From Sinorhizobium sp. RAC02 (GTDB lineage: Bacteria; Pseudomonadota; Alphaproteobacteria; Rhizobiales; Rhizobiaceae), in the NCBI RefSeq assembly GCF_001713395.1, contig NZ_CP016450.1:496001-560000 (forward strand): a stretch of DNA of 64,000 nt. Direction: 5' to 3'. Position 1 is the stretch's first letter. Every line of letters starts with the position of its first letter. The notes under the pieces are model-generated. The model worked only from the letters and a program-made list of their open reading frames with translations. It was not told where the DNA came from and did no database searches. Of the stretch, positions 25,974 through 33,474 are shown in pieces. Position numbers and translations under genes: made by a program.

Positions 25974-28043
25974 TCAGAGGAAGAAATCGCCCTTGGTGAA
26001 CTCGATGTTGTTGTCAAAACGGATGGCGAGATCGAACTTTCCGTCACCGTTGATATCACCATAAAGGTAGGTATCGCCCTTTTGGTTGATATAGCGCAGT
26101 TCGCCTGCCTTGTTACTGAAGGCCTTCTCGCCAATGAAAGTGAAGGCTTGGTCGCCGGCGGTCGTTGTGCGGGCGTCGATGCTAGAAAGGTCGATCTTGT
26201 CGCCCTGGCTTTGCGAAAAGTCGTAGACCATGTCCTGTGCGGTAAGGATGCTGTCCTTGTAGCTCTTGAACATGAAAATATCCGCACCGGAGCCACCATA
26301 GAGCCTGTCGGCCCCGCCCGCGCCATAGAGCTTGTCATTGCCGGCGGCGCCACTCAGCAGGTTCGCACCGTTGTCGCCGACAAGGATGTCTGCATGCGCC
26401 GAGCCGCCAAGACCCTCGATGGAATAATAGGTGTCGCCCTTCGCTTCGCCGCTGTTGAGCGACGGATTTGCCAGGCTGGCCACGACGCCGGACGTCGCAT
26501 CCTTGTACGAAGCGATGTCCATGCCGGTCCCACCAGAAAGCCCATCGGCGCCAGTGCCGCCGACCAGCACGTCATTGCCGCCACCGCCACTCAACTTGTC
26601 ATTTCCGGCATAGCCATAGATCGTCGTATTGTTGTCACCGCCCATGATGCTATCGGCTGCCGAGGTGCCCTTGAGCAGGGCGTCGTTGGATACGGCGGAG
26701 ATCTTGAACGAGCCCTTGACCGAGGACGAGTAGCCGGCGATGTCGAGGAAGACCTTTCCGGTGTTGCTTGCCGTGAACTCGATGACCGCGGACGTGTCCG
26801 AGTCCGAGGAAATCACATCACCGTTTGCATCGCGCAGAACAAGTTTGAGGCCGCTGGCGGCATCGCTGCCGGTTCCGCTCGCGGTGAACTTGTAGGTAAC
26901 CCCTGCCTTGACGGAGAAGCCGTACCAGTCGCTGTCCGCCTGAACGTCGATCTTACCGCTCAAGCTTCTGCCGACGAGCAGGCTGCTCGTCGTCTTCGTG
27001 TTGTTGAAGACGGTGTCGAGGCTAGGATTGGCGACGATGTACTTGCCGATGTCGCTGGCATTGTCCTTTACTTCGATGAAGTAGGTGCCGCCGGCGGAGG
27101 GCGTGAAGGTGACGAGGCCCGTTGCGGACGAGTAGTTGGTCTCGCCCGCCAGATAGGTGCCGTTGGCATCACGCACGAAGATGTCGCCGTCCGGGAGGCC
27201 GCCTGCGCCGCTGCCGGTGACGGTGAAGGCGTAGCTGATGCCGGCCTTGAGGCTGACCTTGAACCAGTCGGAATCGCCTCGCACGTCCACGGCGCTCGCG
27301 ATGCTCTTGCCGGTGCCGAGCACGGCGGTGGTCGATGTGTTGCGCAGGATGGTGTCGGCACCGACCCAGCTCAGGTTATAGTTGCCGACGTCGTTGCCGT
27401 TGTCCTTGACGTCGAGGAAGTAGACGCCGGTCTGGCTAGCCGCATAGGCGATGGTATAGCTGCTGCTGCTGTAGTTCGTTTCGCCGGCAAGCCAGTTGCC
27501 GTTGGCGTCGCGCAGGAACAGGTCCGTGTCCGGCAGCGAGGAGCCGCTACCGTCGCCCGATACGGCGAAGCCATAGTCGAGACCGGCCTTGAGGCTGATC
27601 TTGAACCAGTCGGAATCACCGGCAACGTCCACCGCGCTCTTGATCGTCTGCCCCTGGGAAAGGGTAGAGGTGGTGTTGACGTCGCGGCGGATCGTGTCGT
27701 TGCCAAGCCAGGTGAGGATATAGTTGCCGAAGTCGTCGCCATTGTCCTTGACGCCGACGAAATAGGTGCCGCCGGCAAGCGCCGAGAAGCTGATCGTCAT
27801 GCTGCTGGAGGAGTAGTTCGTTTCGCCTTCAAGGTAGTTACCGTTGGCGTCGTAGAGATAGAGGTCTGGGTCGGGCAGGGTGGAGCCGGAACCGTCGCCG
27901 GAAAGGCGGAAGCCGTAGTCGAGCCCTGCGGAAAAGGCGGCCTTGAACCAGTCGGCGTCACCGGCCGATGTCAGGGCGTTCTTGATGGTCTGGCCCTTGA
28001 TGATGGTTGCGTTCGTCGATGTGTTGCCGGGAATGCTGGACAT
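25974..28043 (-). CDS. RTX-type secreted protein with four PPC-like repeats and serralysin C-terminal domain
   Basis: The protein is 689 residues with no Sec signal peptide. Residues 17-455 hold four PPC (pre-peptidase C-terminal) type beta domains with a period of 113-114, each with 'GDSDWFK'-like and 'DANGxxLxGETNYSS'-like elements. Residues ~473-590 carry glycine/aspartate nonapeptide repeats ('GGGGNDVLVGGTGADGL') that bind Ca2+. Residues ~590-689 match the serralysin C-terminal region ('DFSQSQGDKIDLSSIDA', ending 'TKGDFFL') used for type I secretion. No protease or lipase catalytic domain is present, so it looks like a calcium-dependent surface or matrix protein. No type I exporter genes are in this window. 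Confidence 0.85.
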   Translation of the reverse strand: MSSIPGNTSTNATIIKGQTIKNALTSAGDADWFKAAFSAGLDYGFRLSGDGSGSTLPDPDLYLYDANGNYLEGETNYSSSSMTISFSALAGGTYFVGVKDNGDDFGNYILTWLGNDTIRRDVNTTSTLSQGQTIKSAVDVAGDSDWFKISLKAGLDYGFAVSGDGSGSSLPDTDLFLRDANGNWLAGETNYSSSSYTIAYAASQTGVYFLDVKDNGNDVGNYNLSWVGADTILRNTSTTAVLGTGKSIASAVDVRGDSDWFKVSLKAGISYAFTVTGSGAGGLPDGDIFVRDANGTYLAGETNYSSATGLVTFTPSAGGTYFIEVKDNASDIGKYIVANPSLDTVFNNTKTTSSLLVGRSLSGKIDVQADSDWYGFSVKAGVTYKFTASGTGSDAASGLKLVLRDANGDVISSDSDTSAVIEFTASNTGKVFLDIAGYSSSVKGSFKISAVSNDALLKGTSAADSIMGGDNNTTIYGYAGNDKLSGGGGNDVLVGGTGADGLSGGTGMDIASYKDATSGVVASLANPSLNSGEAKGDTYYSIEGLGGSAHADILVGDNGANLLSGAAGNDKLYGAGGADRLYGGSGADIFMFKSYKDSILTAQDMVYDFSQSQGDKIDLSSIDARTTTAGDQAFTFIGEKAFSNKAGELRYINQKGDTYLYGDINGDGKFDLAIRFDNNIEFTKGDFFL
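26274..26627 (-). repeat. RTX calcium-binding nonapeptide repeat block
   Basis: This region encodes clustered GGxGxDxLx-type nonapeptides (residues about 473-590 of the RTX protein), including 'YGYAGNDKLSGGGGNDVL' and 'LYGAGGADRLYGGSGAD', split into two groups by a non-repeat insert. They form parallel beta-rolls on calcium binding. Confidence 0.8.
26679..27995 (-). repeat. Four tandem ~342-bp repeats encoding PPC-like domains
   Basis: The repeats begin at residues 17 (GQTI), 131 (GQTI), 245 (GKSI) and 358 (GRSL), a period of 114, 114 and 113. The first three are clearly closer to each other than to the fourth, which has lost the 'GETNYSS' element. The pattern shows internal duplication of one domain. 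Confidence 0.8.
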
Positions 28044-28318
28044 AGGAATGAACTCCTCGAAATCGATACGGGATTCTGTTGGCTGCGGCGGACGGCAAAA
28101 CCCGCGCGCGGCACGGCAGGATCAATCGTCGACCGCACAAAAAACTTGCTGGTCGCCGAATCTCGATCGTTCCCGCCGCGCTTGGCACAGAGCACGGGGA
28201 GGTTAATGAAGTGAGTGATTTTCTGCGAATGGCGTCCTGGTGACGACGAACGTCTATCGACAGTCGGGCCATTGCGAGAAATAGTCCCGTCAGGATGCGG
28301 TTGAATGCGAGGTAGGAA

Positions 28319-29428
28319 ATGGCCAGTCTGACCGAGGCCGGCTTCGGTCTGGTAGCACGGGGCGACAAGGGACGAGAAAGGGGGCGGGCGGAGCAGCGCG
28401 CGGCCATTCGCAAGCTTGCCGCCGCCTATTGGGCCGCCGTATTCGTGTCGACCAGCGTGTTGTGGGCCATTGCCGGAACCGATCCGGTTGAATCGGCGCC
28501 GGGCAAGCTTGCGTCGATCGCTTTTGCGCTGTTGCTCACTATCGGGATGACCTGGTTGTTGAAACGGACGCTCGCCCGGCCCTTGTGGCAGCAGGCTGTG
28601 GCTGCCTTCGGCCTTTCCCTGCTCGCCACGCCGATTTCGGCGGGCATCGATTTCCTTATCTATGTTGTTTGCGTCTATCCGGAGCCGGCGCTTTTAGACC
28701 CGCGCGAGTTCGCCTTCGGGCTGATTTTCGGCATGTCGCTGTTCTTCGGCTGGTGCTGCCTCTATCTCGCGCTCAGCTACAGTTTTGCGCTTGCCGAAGG
28801 CGAACGCCGGATGGCGGCGCTGCGGGAGGAGGCCCTGTCGGCGCAGATGCGCGCGCTTGCCTATCAGGTCAATCCACATTTCCTGTTCAATACCCTGAAT
28901 TCGATGGCCGGGCTCATCGAGGAGGGCGCCAATATCAATGCGCGCGCTATGGTGCTTCAGCTCTCCGGCTTCCTGCGCAAGACCCTGTCGCTTGATCCGA
29001 CGCAGGACATTCCGCTGCACGAGGAGCTGGCCTTGCAATCGGATTATCTGGCAGTGGAAAGCACGCGCTTTTCCGATCGCATGAACGTCGTGTTCTCGGT
29101 GGATGACGCGGCGCGGAGTGCTCGTGTCCCGCCACTCATTCTTCAGCCGATCTTCGAGAATGCGGTAAAGTACGGTGTCGGTGCGACACGCGGCGCGGTG
29201 GAGATCGCGCTACGCGCCGAGGTAAAGGACGGAGCCCTTGCCCTGACGGTCGAGAATGACGTGCCCTTGGACATGAAGGGAACACTGCCGCCCGGCATGG
29301 GCATAGGGCTCAGGAATGTTGCCGACCGTATGGCAACCCATTTTTCGGAAGGCGCCACGCTTTCGAGCGGCTATGTCCGGCCGGGCCGCTTCGCTGTTTC
29401 ACTGATCCTGCCGCTGGTGCGTTCATGA
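28319..29428 (+). CDS. LytS-type sensor histidine kinase
   Basis: The kinase is 369 residues. Four hydrophobic helices lie over about residues 40-160, followed by the His_kinase domain of the LytS/YehU class with the acceptor in 'QVNPHFLFNTLNSMAGLI' and the ATP-site 'LILQPIFENAVKYG' and 'GMGIGLRNVADRM'. The ATG follows GAGGTAGG. It overlaps the next gene by ATGA. The stimulus is unknown. It is the first gene of a block that continues into cellulose synthesis genes. The 275 bases between it and the divergent RTX gene hold no other clear gene. Confidence 0.88.
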   Translation: MASLTEAGFGLVARGDKGRERGRAEQRAAIRKLAAAYWAAVFVSTSVLWAIAGTDPVESAPGKLASIAFALLLTIGMTWLLKRTLARPLWQQAVAAFGLSLLATPISAGIDFLIYVVCVYPEPALLDPREFAFGLIFGMSLFFGWCCLYLALSYSFALAEGERRMAALREEALSAQMRALAYQVNPHFLFNTLNSMAGLIEEGANINARAMVLQLSGFLRKTLSLDPTQDIPLHEELALQSDYLAVESTRFSDRMNVVFSVDDAARSARVPPLILQPIFENAVKYGVGATRGAVEIALRAEVKDGALALTVENDVPLDMKGTLPPGMGIGLRNVADRMATHFSEGATLSSGYVRPGRFAVSLILPLVRS

Positions 29429-30204
29429 CGGAAATTATAGATTTGACGGCGATCGTCGTCGATGACGAGCCGATCGCGCGGCGGCGTCTTTCACGCCTGC
29501 TGACATCGATCGGCGGCGTGCGTGTGGTCGCGCAAGCGGGTGATGTCACCGCTGCGATAGATGCGGCGCGCGAGCATGCGCCGGATCTTCTGCTTCTCGA
29601 CGTTCAGATGCCCGGCGGCGATGGTTTCGACGTTGCCGATGCACTCAGGGACAATGCTCCGGCCATCGTCTTCGTCACGGCTTACGACCATTATGCGCTG
29701 CCCGCCTTCTCCGCCGATGCGGTGGATTATCTGACGAAGCCGGTGGAGGAGGGCCGCCTTGCCGCGGCGCTCACGCGTGTCCGGCAACGCGTTGCAACGC
29801 GCAATGCGGCGGAGCGGCTGACGGAGATGACGGCGGCGTTCGAGGCACTTCGCCAAGCGGTGCGGCAAGAACAGAATGGCCTGCCGCCGTTCTGGGTACG
29901 CTCGCGCGGTCGGCTGGTGCGTGTGGCTGCCGCCGGTGTAACGCGCATCGATGCGGAGCGGGACTACGCCCGTATCTATGCGGATGGCGAGACCTACCTG
30001 CTCGACGAGACGCTGGCATCGCTCGAAAGCCGGTTGCCGGCGGAGCAGTTCATCCGCGTGCATCGCAGCACGATCCTGCGCACAGAGGCGATCAAGGGGT
30101 TTCGCCGAGGGCGGCACGGAGCATGGGCGGCGGAGCTTCGAGACGGCAGTGAGGTGCGCATCGGTCGCAGCTATCTGTCTTGCATGAAGCTGGTGGCGCC
30201 GTAG
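29425..30204 (+). CDS. LytTR-family response regulator
   Basis: The regulator is 259 residues. Receiver domain: 'VVDDEP' and the phospho-acceptor D59 in 'LLLLDVQMPGGDGF', then 'YLTKPVEEGRL'. Residues ~155-259 form a LytTR DNA-binding domain: 'DAERDYARIYADGETYLLDETLASLESRLP' and 'FIRVHRSTILRTEAI'. It is coupled to the LytS-type kinase. The next gene, bcsN, starts 54 bases later on the same strand, so cellulose genes are the obvious candidate targets. Confidence 0.9.
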   Translation: MTEIIDLTAIVVDDEPIARRRLSRLLTSIGGVRVVAQAGDVTAAIDAAREHAPDLLLLDVQMPGGDGFDVADALRDNAPAIVFVTAYDHYALPAFSADAVDYLTKPVEEGRLAAALTRVRQRVATRNAAERLTEMTAAFEALRQAVRQEQNGLPPFWVRSRGRLVRVAAAGVTRIDAERDYARIYADGETYLLDETLASLESRLPAEQFIRVHRSTILRTEAIKGFRRGRHGAWAAELRDGSEVRIGRSYLSCMKLVAP

Positions 30205-30257
30205 ACTCGTTATTTCTGGGCATTCCTATTCGCGCCAGTGCGAAATATGAGTGCTGT

Positions 30258-31220
30258 ATGGATGATTCGGCGGCGATTCGTTTTTTTGATCGTGGCGGCA
30301 GGGCGTTCCGTAGGGCGGCCCTTGTTGCAGCGACCGCGGCAGCGGCATTGGCCGGCGGCTGTGCAGCACGGCCGGGTGTCGGCGTTGCGACACAGTCCAC
30401 GACGGTTCCGGCTACCAGCGCCCTGGTGCTTCCCGCGCCGGGGACGCTGTCGATCGTCAACGTGATCCAGCGCCAATACACCAACGCGATCGAGCAGCAG
30501 GTCGCGCTTTCCACGTCGGCGGCGACATCGGGGCAGAATTTCCTGAGCATCCAGGCCTTCGGCCCGGCGGAGACGGTGGCGATGCCGGGCGGTACGCTTG
30601 CCTTCAAACCGGTCTCGCATTCGGCGATCCGGTCGGAAATCCGGCGCTATTTCGGGGGGCGTCCGGTTGCGATCTCGTCCAATTTCGTGCGCAACAGCTA
30701 CGGACCGTTCGGCTATGCCTACGGGCGCGGGGCCGGCGATGACGGCTGCCTCTACGGCTGGCAGCAGGTCCGCTCGGACGAGGCGGAACGCAACCGGATG
30801 AACAGTTCCGGGAAACTTCAGATTCGTCTGAGGGTCTGCCAGTCGGGCGCTTCGGAAAAAGACCTGGTCGAACTGATGTATGGCTACACCATCGTCGGCG
30901 GCTTTGCCGGCAAGACCTGGAACCCCTATGGCACGCCGGCTTCAGTCGATCGCCAGATCGGCGGCGGAGAACCGCTGCGGGTTGCTGTCGAGGACCGCAA
31001 GGTTCCGGTCGCCGTGCGCGTGGAGACGCCGCAGCGCAGTGTCAGGGAACGGCGGTTGCCGGAAGAAAAGCCTGTGCGGGCGGTGGACACAATCGATACG
31101 GACAAGGCCGTTCTGGTTCCCTCGCCATCCGGCGGCACAGCAGTGACGGGGGATGAAGCAGTGGTCGTGCCGTCACCCGTTTGTGTTGCTGATGCATCCG
31201 GATCGGCAACCTGTAATTGA
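30258..31220 (+). CDS. bcsN: Cellulose biosynthesis protein BcsN
   Basis: The protein is 320 residues from the ATG at 30258; the ribosome site is weak and an upstream start cannot be excluded. An N-terminal signal region ends in a lipobox-like 'AALAGGC', so it may be a lipoprotein. The core matches BcsN of alphaproteobacteria ('SALVLPAPGTLSIVNVIQRQYTNAIEQQVAL', 'GRGAGDDGCLYGWQQV'). BcsN is a poorly understood accessory of rhizobial cellulose synthesis, corresponding to celG-type genes of Agrobacterium. It lies directly upstream of bcsA. The last ~70 residues are low-complexity. Confidence 0.8.
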   Translation: MDDSAAIRFFDRGGRAFRRAALVAATAAAALAGGCAARPGVGVATQSTTVPATSALVLPAPGTLSIVNVIQRQYTNAIEQQVALSTSAATSGQNFLSIQAFGPAETVAMPGGTLAFKPVSHSAIRSEIRRYFGGRPVAISSNFVRNSYGPFGYAYGRGAGDDGCLYGWQQVRSDEAERNRMNSSGKLQIRLRVCQSGASEKDLVELMYGYTIVGGFAGKTWNPYGTPASVDRQIGGGEPLRVAVEDRKVPVAVRVETPQRSVRERRLPEEKPVRAVDTIDTDKAVLVPSPSGGTAVTGDEAVVVPSPVCVADASGSATCN

Positions 31221-31305
31221 TTTTTTGGGCGCGGCGCCCTAATTTTTGCTTAACATAATGGTGCGTAAGGTTCCGGACAGGCGCTATGACGGCGAAGGAC
31301 GGCAT

Positions 31306-33474
31306 ATGAGACATACCGGTACGATCATTCTTTGGGCGCTTGTCTCCGCCCTCGTGATCCTTGTGATCACCCTGCCGATCAATTTGCAGACGCAGCTCAT
31401 TGCCAGCATTGCGGTTGTCACCTTCATGGCGGTGATCAAGGTGCTGCGCGCCGAGGGCATCTGGCGGCTGATTGCGCTCGCCTTCGGCACGGCTGTCGTG
31501 CTGCGCTACGTCTATTGGCGCACCACCAGCACGCTGCCGCCGTTGAACCAACTCGAAAACTTCATTCCCGGTTTCCTGCTCTACCTCGCCGAAATGTACA
31601 GCGTAATGATGCTGGCGCTCAGCCTCTTCGTGGTCGCGATGCCGCTGCCGCCGCGCAAAAGCCGGGCAGCAGGCGAGGGGCCGCTTCCCTCGGTCGATGT
31701 CTTCGTGCCGAGCTACAACGAGGATACGGCCCTTCTCGCCAACACGCTCGCCGCTGCCAAGGCGATGGACTATCCGGCGGACAAGCTGACGATCTGGCTG
31801 CTCGACGACGGCGGCACGGAGCAGAAGCGCAATGCGGCCGCGGTGATCGAGGCGCAGACGGCGACCGCCCGTCACCGGGAGCTTCAGGCGCTGTGCCGTG
31901 ACCTCGACGTCAACTATCTCACCCGCGCCCGCAATGAGCATGCCAAGGCCGGCAACATGAACAACGGCATGCAGCATTCGACGGGCGAGCTGATCGCCGT
32001 GTTCGATGCGGACCACGCCCCGGCGCGGGATTTCCTGCGTGAAACGGTCGGCTATTATGCCGATGATCCCAAATTGTTCCTCGTCCAGACGCCGCATTTC
32101 TTCCTGAACCCGGATCCGCTGGAGCGCAATCTGCGTACGTTCGAGACGATGCCAAGCGAGAACGAAATGTTCTACGGCATCATCCAGCGCGGCCTCGACA
32201 AGTGGAATGCTGCCTTTTTCTGCGGTTCGGCCGCTTTGCTCAGCCGCCGCGCGCTGAACGAGGCCGGCGGCTTCAGCGGTCTTTCGATCACCGAGGACTG
32301 CGAAACGGCGCTGGCGCTGCATTCCCGCGGCTGGAACAGCGTCTATGTCGACAAGCCGTTGATCGCCGGCCTGCAGCCCGCGACCTTCGCCAGCTTCATC
32401 GGCCAGCGCAGCCGCTGGGCGCAGGGCATGATGCAGATCCTGCGTTTCCGTTTCCCGCTGTTCAAGCGCGGGCTCTCGCTGCCTCAGCGGCTCTGCTACA
32501 TGTCGTCGATGCTGTTCTGGCTGTTTCCGTTCCCGCGCACGATCTTCCTGTTCGCGCCGCTCTTCTACCTGTTTTTCGATCTGGAAATCTTCACGGCGTC
32601 GGGCGGCGAGTTCCTCGGTTACACGCTCGCCTACATGCTCGTGAACCTGATGATGCAGAACTATCTCTACGGCTCGTTCCGCTGGCCATGGATTTCCGAG
32701 CTCTACGAATATGTGCAGAGCGTGCACCTGTTGCCGGCCGTCGTCTCGGTCATGCTCAATCCGACCAAGCCGACCTTCAAGGTCACGGCGAAGGACGAGT
32801 CGATCAAGGTGGCGCGCCTGTCGGAGATCAGCCGACCGTTCTTCGTCATCTTCGGCATTCTGTTCATCGCCTTCCTGATGAGCATCTACCGTTTCTATTC
32901 CGAGCCGTACAAGGCGGACGTCACCTTCGTCGTCGGCGGCTGGAACCTGCTGAACCTCATCATTGCGGGCTGTGCCCTCGGCGTCGTCTCGGAGCGCAGC
33001 GAGAAAGCATCCAGCCGACGCGTGACGGTCAAGCGCCGCTGCACCTTCGTGGCCGGCGAGCGCGAATATCCTTCGACATTGGAAAATGTCTCGGCCAATG
33101 GCGCGCGCGCGCAGGTCTTCGGGCTGGAGCCGGACATCGCGGTCGGTGAAAACTGTTTCCTCCGCTTCACGCCCTATGGCTCCGAACACGAAGAGGCGCT
33201 GCCGGTCGATGTGCGCAATGTCGAGGCGCTTGGCAGTGTCGTCGCCGTCGGCTGCCGCTTCATGCCGCAGGCTGCGCGGCACCATTCGCTCGTTGCCGAC
33301 CTGATTTTTGCGAATTCCAACCAGTGGAGCGATTTCCAGGTGTCGCGGCGCTACAATCCCGGCCTCTTCCGCGGTTCGCTGTGGTTTCTCGGCATCGCAG
33401 TCTTCCAGACCAGCCGCGGGCTTCTCTATCTGGTGCGCAGCATGCGAGGCGGGCGCAAGGGGGAGGCGGCGTGA
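31306..33474 (+). CDS. bcsA: Cellulose synthase catalytic subunit with PilZ domain
   Basis: BcsA polymerises UDP-glucose and exports the glucan across the inner membrane. It is 722 residues from the ATG at 31306 (GAAGGA upstream; an in-frame extension to 31246 begins with TTG). Catalytic motifs are intact: 'LLDDGG' (167-169), 'FDADH' (234-236), 'ITEDCE' (329-331) and 'QRSRW' (367-371). The gating loop 'FKVTAK' follows (491-496). A C-terminal PilZ domain has 'RRVTVKRR' and 'NVSANG', so activation by cyclic di-GMP is expected. Its stop overlaps the bcsB start. Confidence 0.95.
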   Translation: MRHTGTIILWALVSALVILVITLPINLQTQLIASIAVVTFMAVIKVLRAEGIWRLIALAFGTAVVLRYVYWRTTSTLPPLNQLENFIPGFLLYLAEMYSVMMLALSLFVVAMPLPPRKSRAAGEGPLPSVDVFVPSYNEDTALLANTLAAAKAMDYPADKLTIWLLDDGGTEQKRNAAAVIEAQTATARHRELQALCRDLDVNYLTRARNEHAKAGNMNNGMQHSTGELIAVFDADHAPARDFLRETVGYYADDPKLFLVQTPHFFLNPDPLERNLRTFETMPSENEMFYGIIQRGLDKWNAAFFCGSAALLSRRALNEAGGFSGLSITEDCETALALHSRGWNSVYVDKPLIAGLQPATFASFIGQRSRWAQGMMQILRFRFPLFKRGLSLPQRLCYMSSMLFWLFPFPRTIFLFAPLFYLFFDLEIFTASGGEFLGYTLAYMLVNLMMQNYLYGSFRWPWISELYEYVQSVHLLPAVVSVMLNPTKPTFKVTAKDESIKVARLSEISRPFFVIFGILFIAFLMSIYRFYSEPYKADVTFVVGGWNLLNLIIAGCALGVVSERSEKASSRRVTVKRRCTFVAGEREYPSTLENVSANGARAQVFGLEPDIAVGENCFLRFTPYGSEHEEALPVDVRNVEALGSVVAVGCRFMPQAARHHSLVADLIFANSNQWSDFQVSRRYNPGLFRGSLWFLGIAVFQTSRGLLYLVRSMRGGRKGEAA

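Noticed and set aside
26274..27995. Tandem repeats considered as a CRISPR array
   Set aside because: The repeats are 342-bp or 27-bp coding units in frame, not 28-36 bp repeats with unique spacers.
28182..28198. A TTGGCAC element in the gap between the RTX and LytS genes, resembling a sigma-54 -24 box
   Set aside because: No TTGC element follows at the right distance, so the -12 box is missing.
25905..28214. A 769-codon plus-strand opening opposite the RTX gene
   Set aside because: It is the antisense shadow of a repeat-rich gene; the product is Val/Ala/Asp-rich with no domain, and the minus strand gives clear PPC and RTX motifs.
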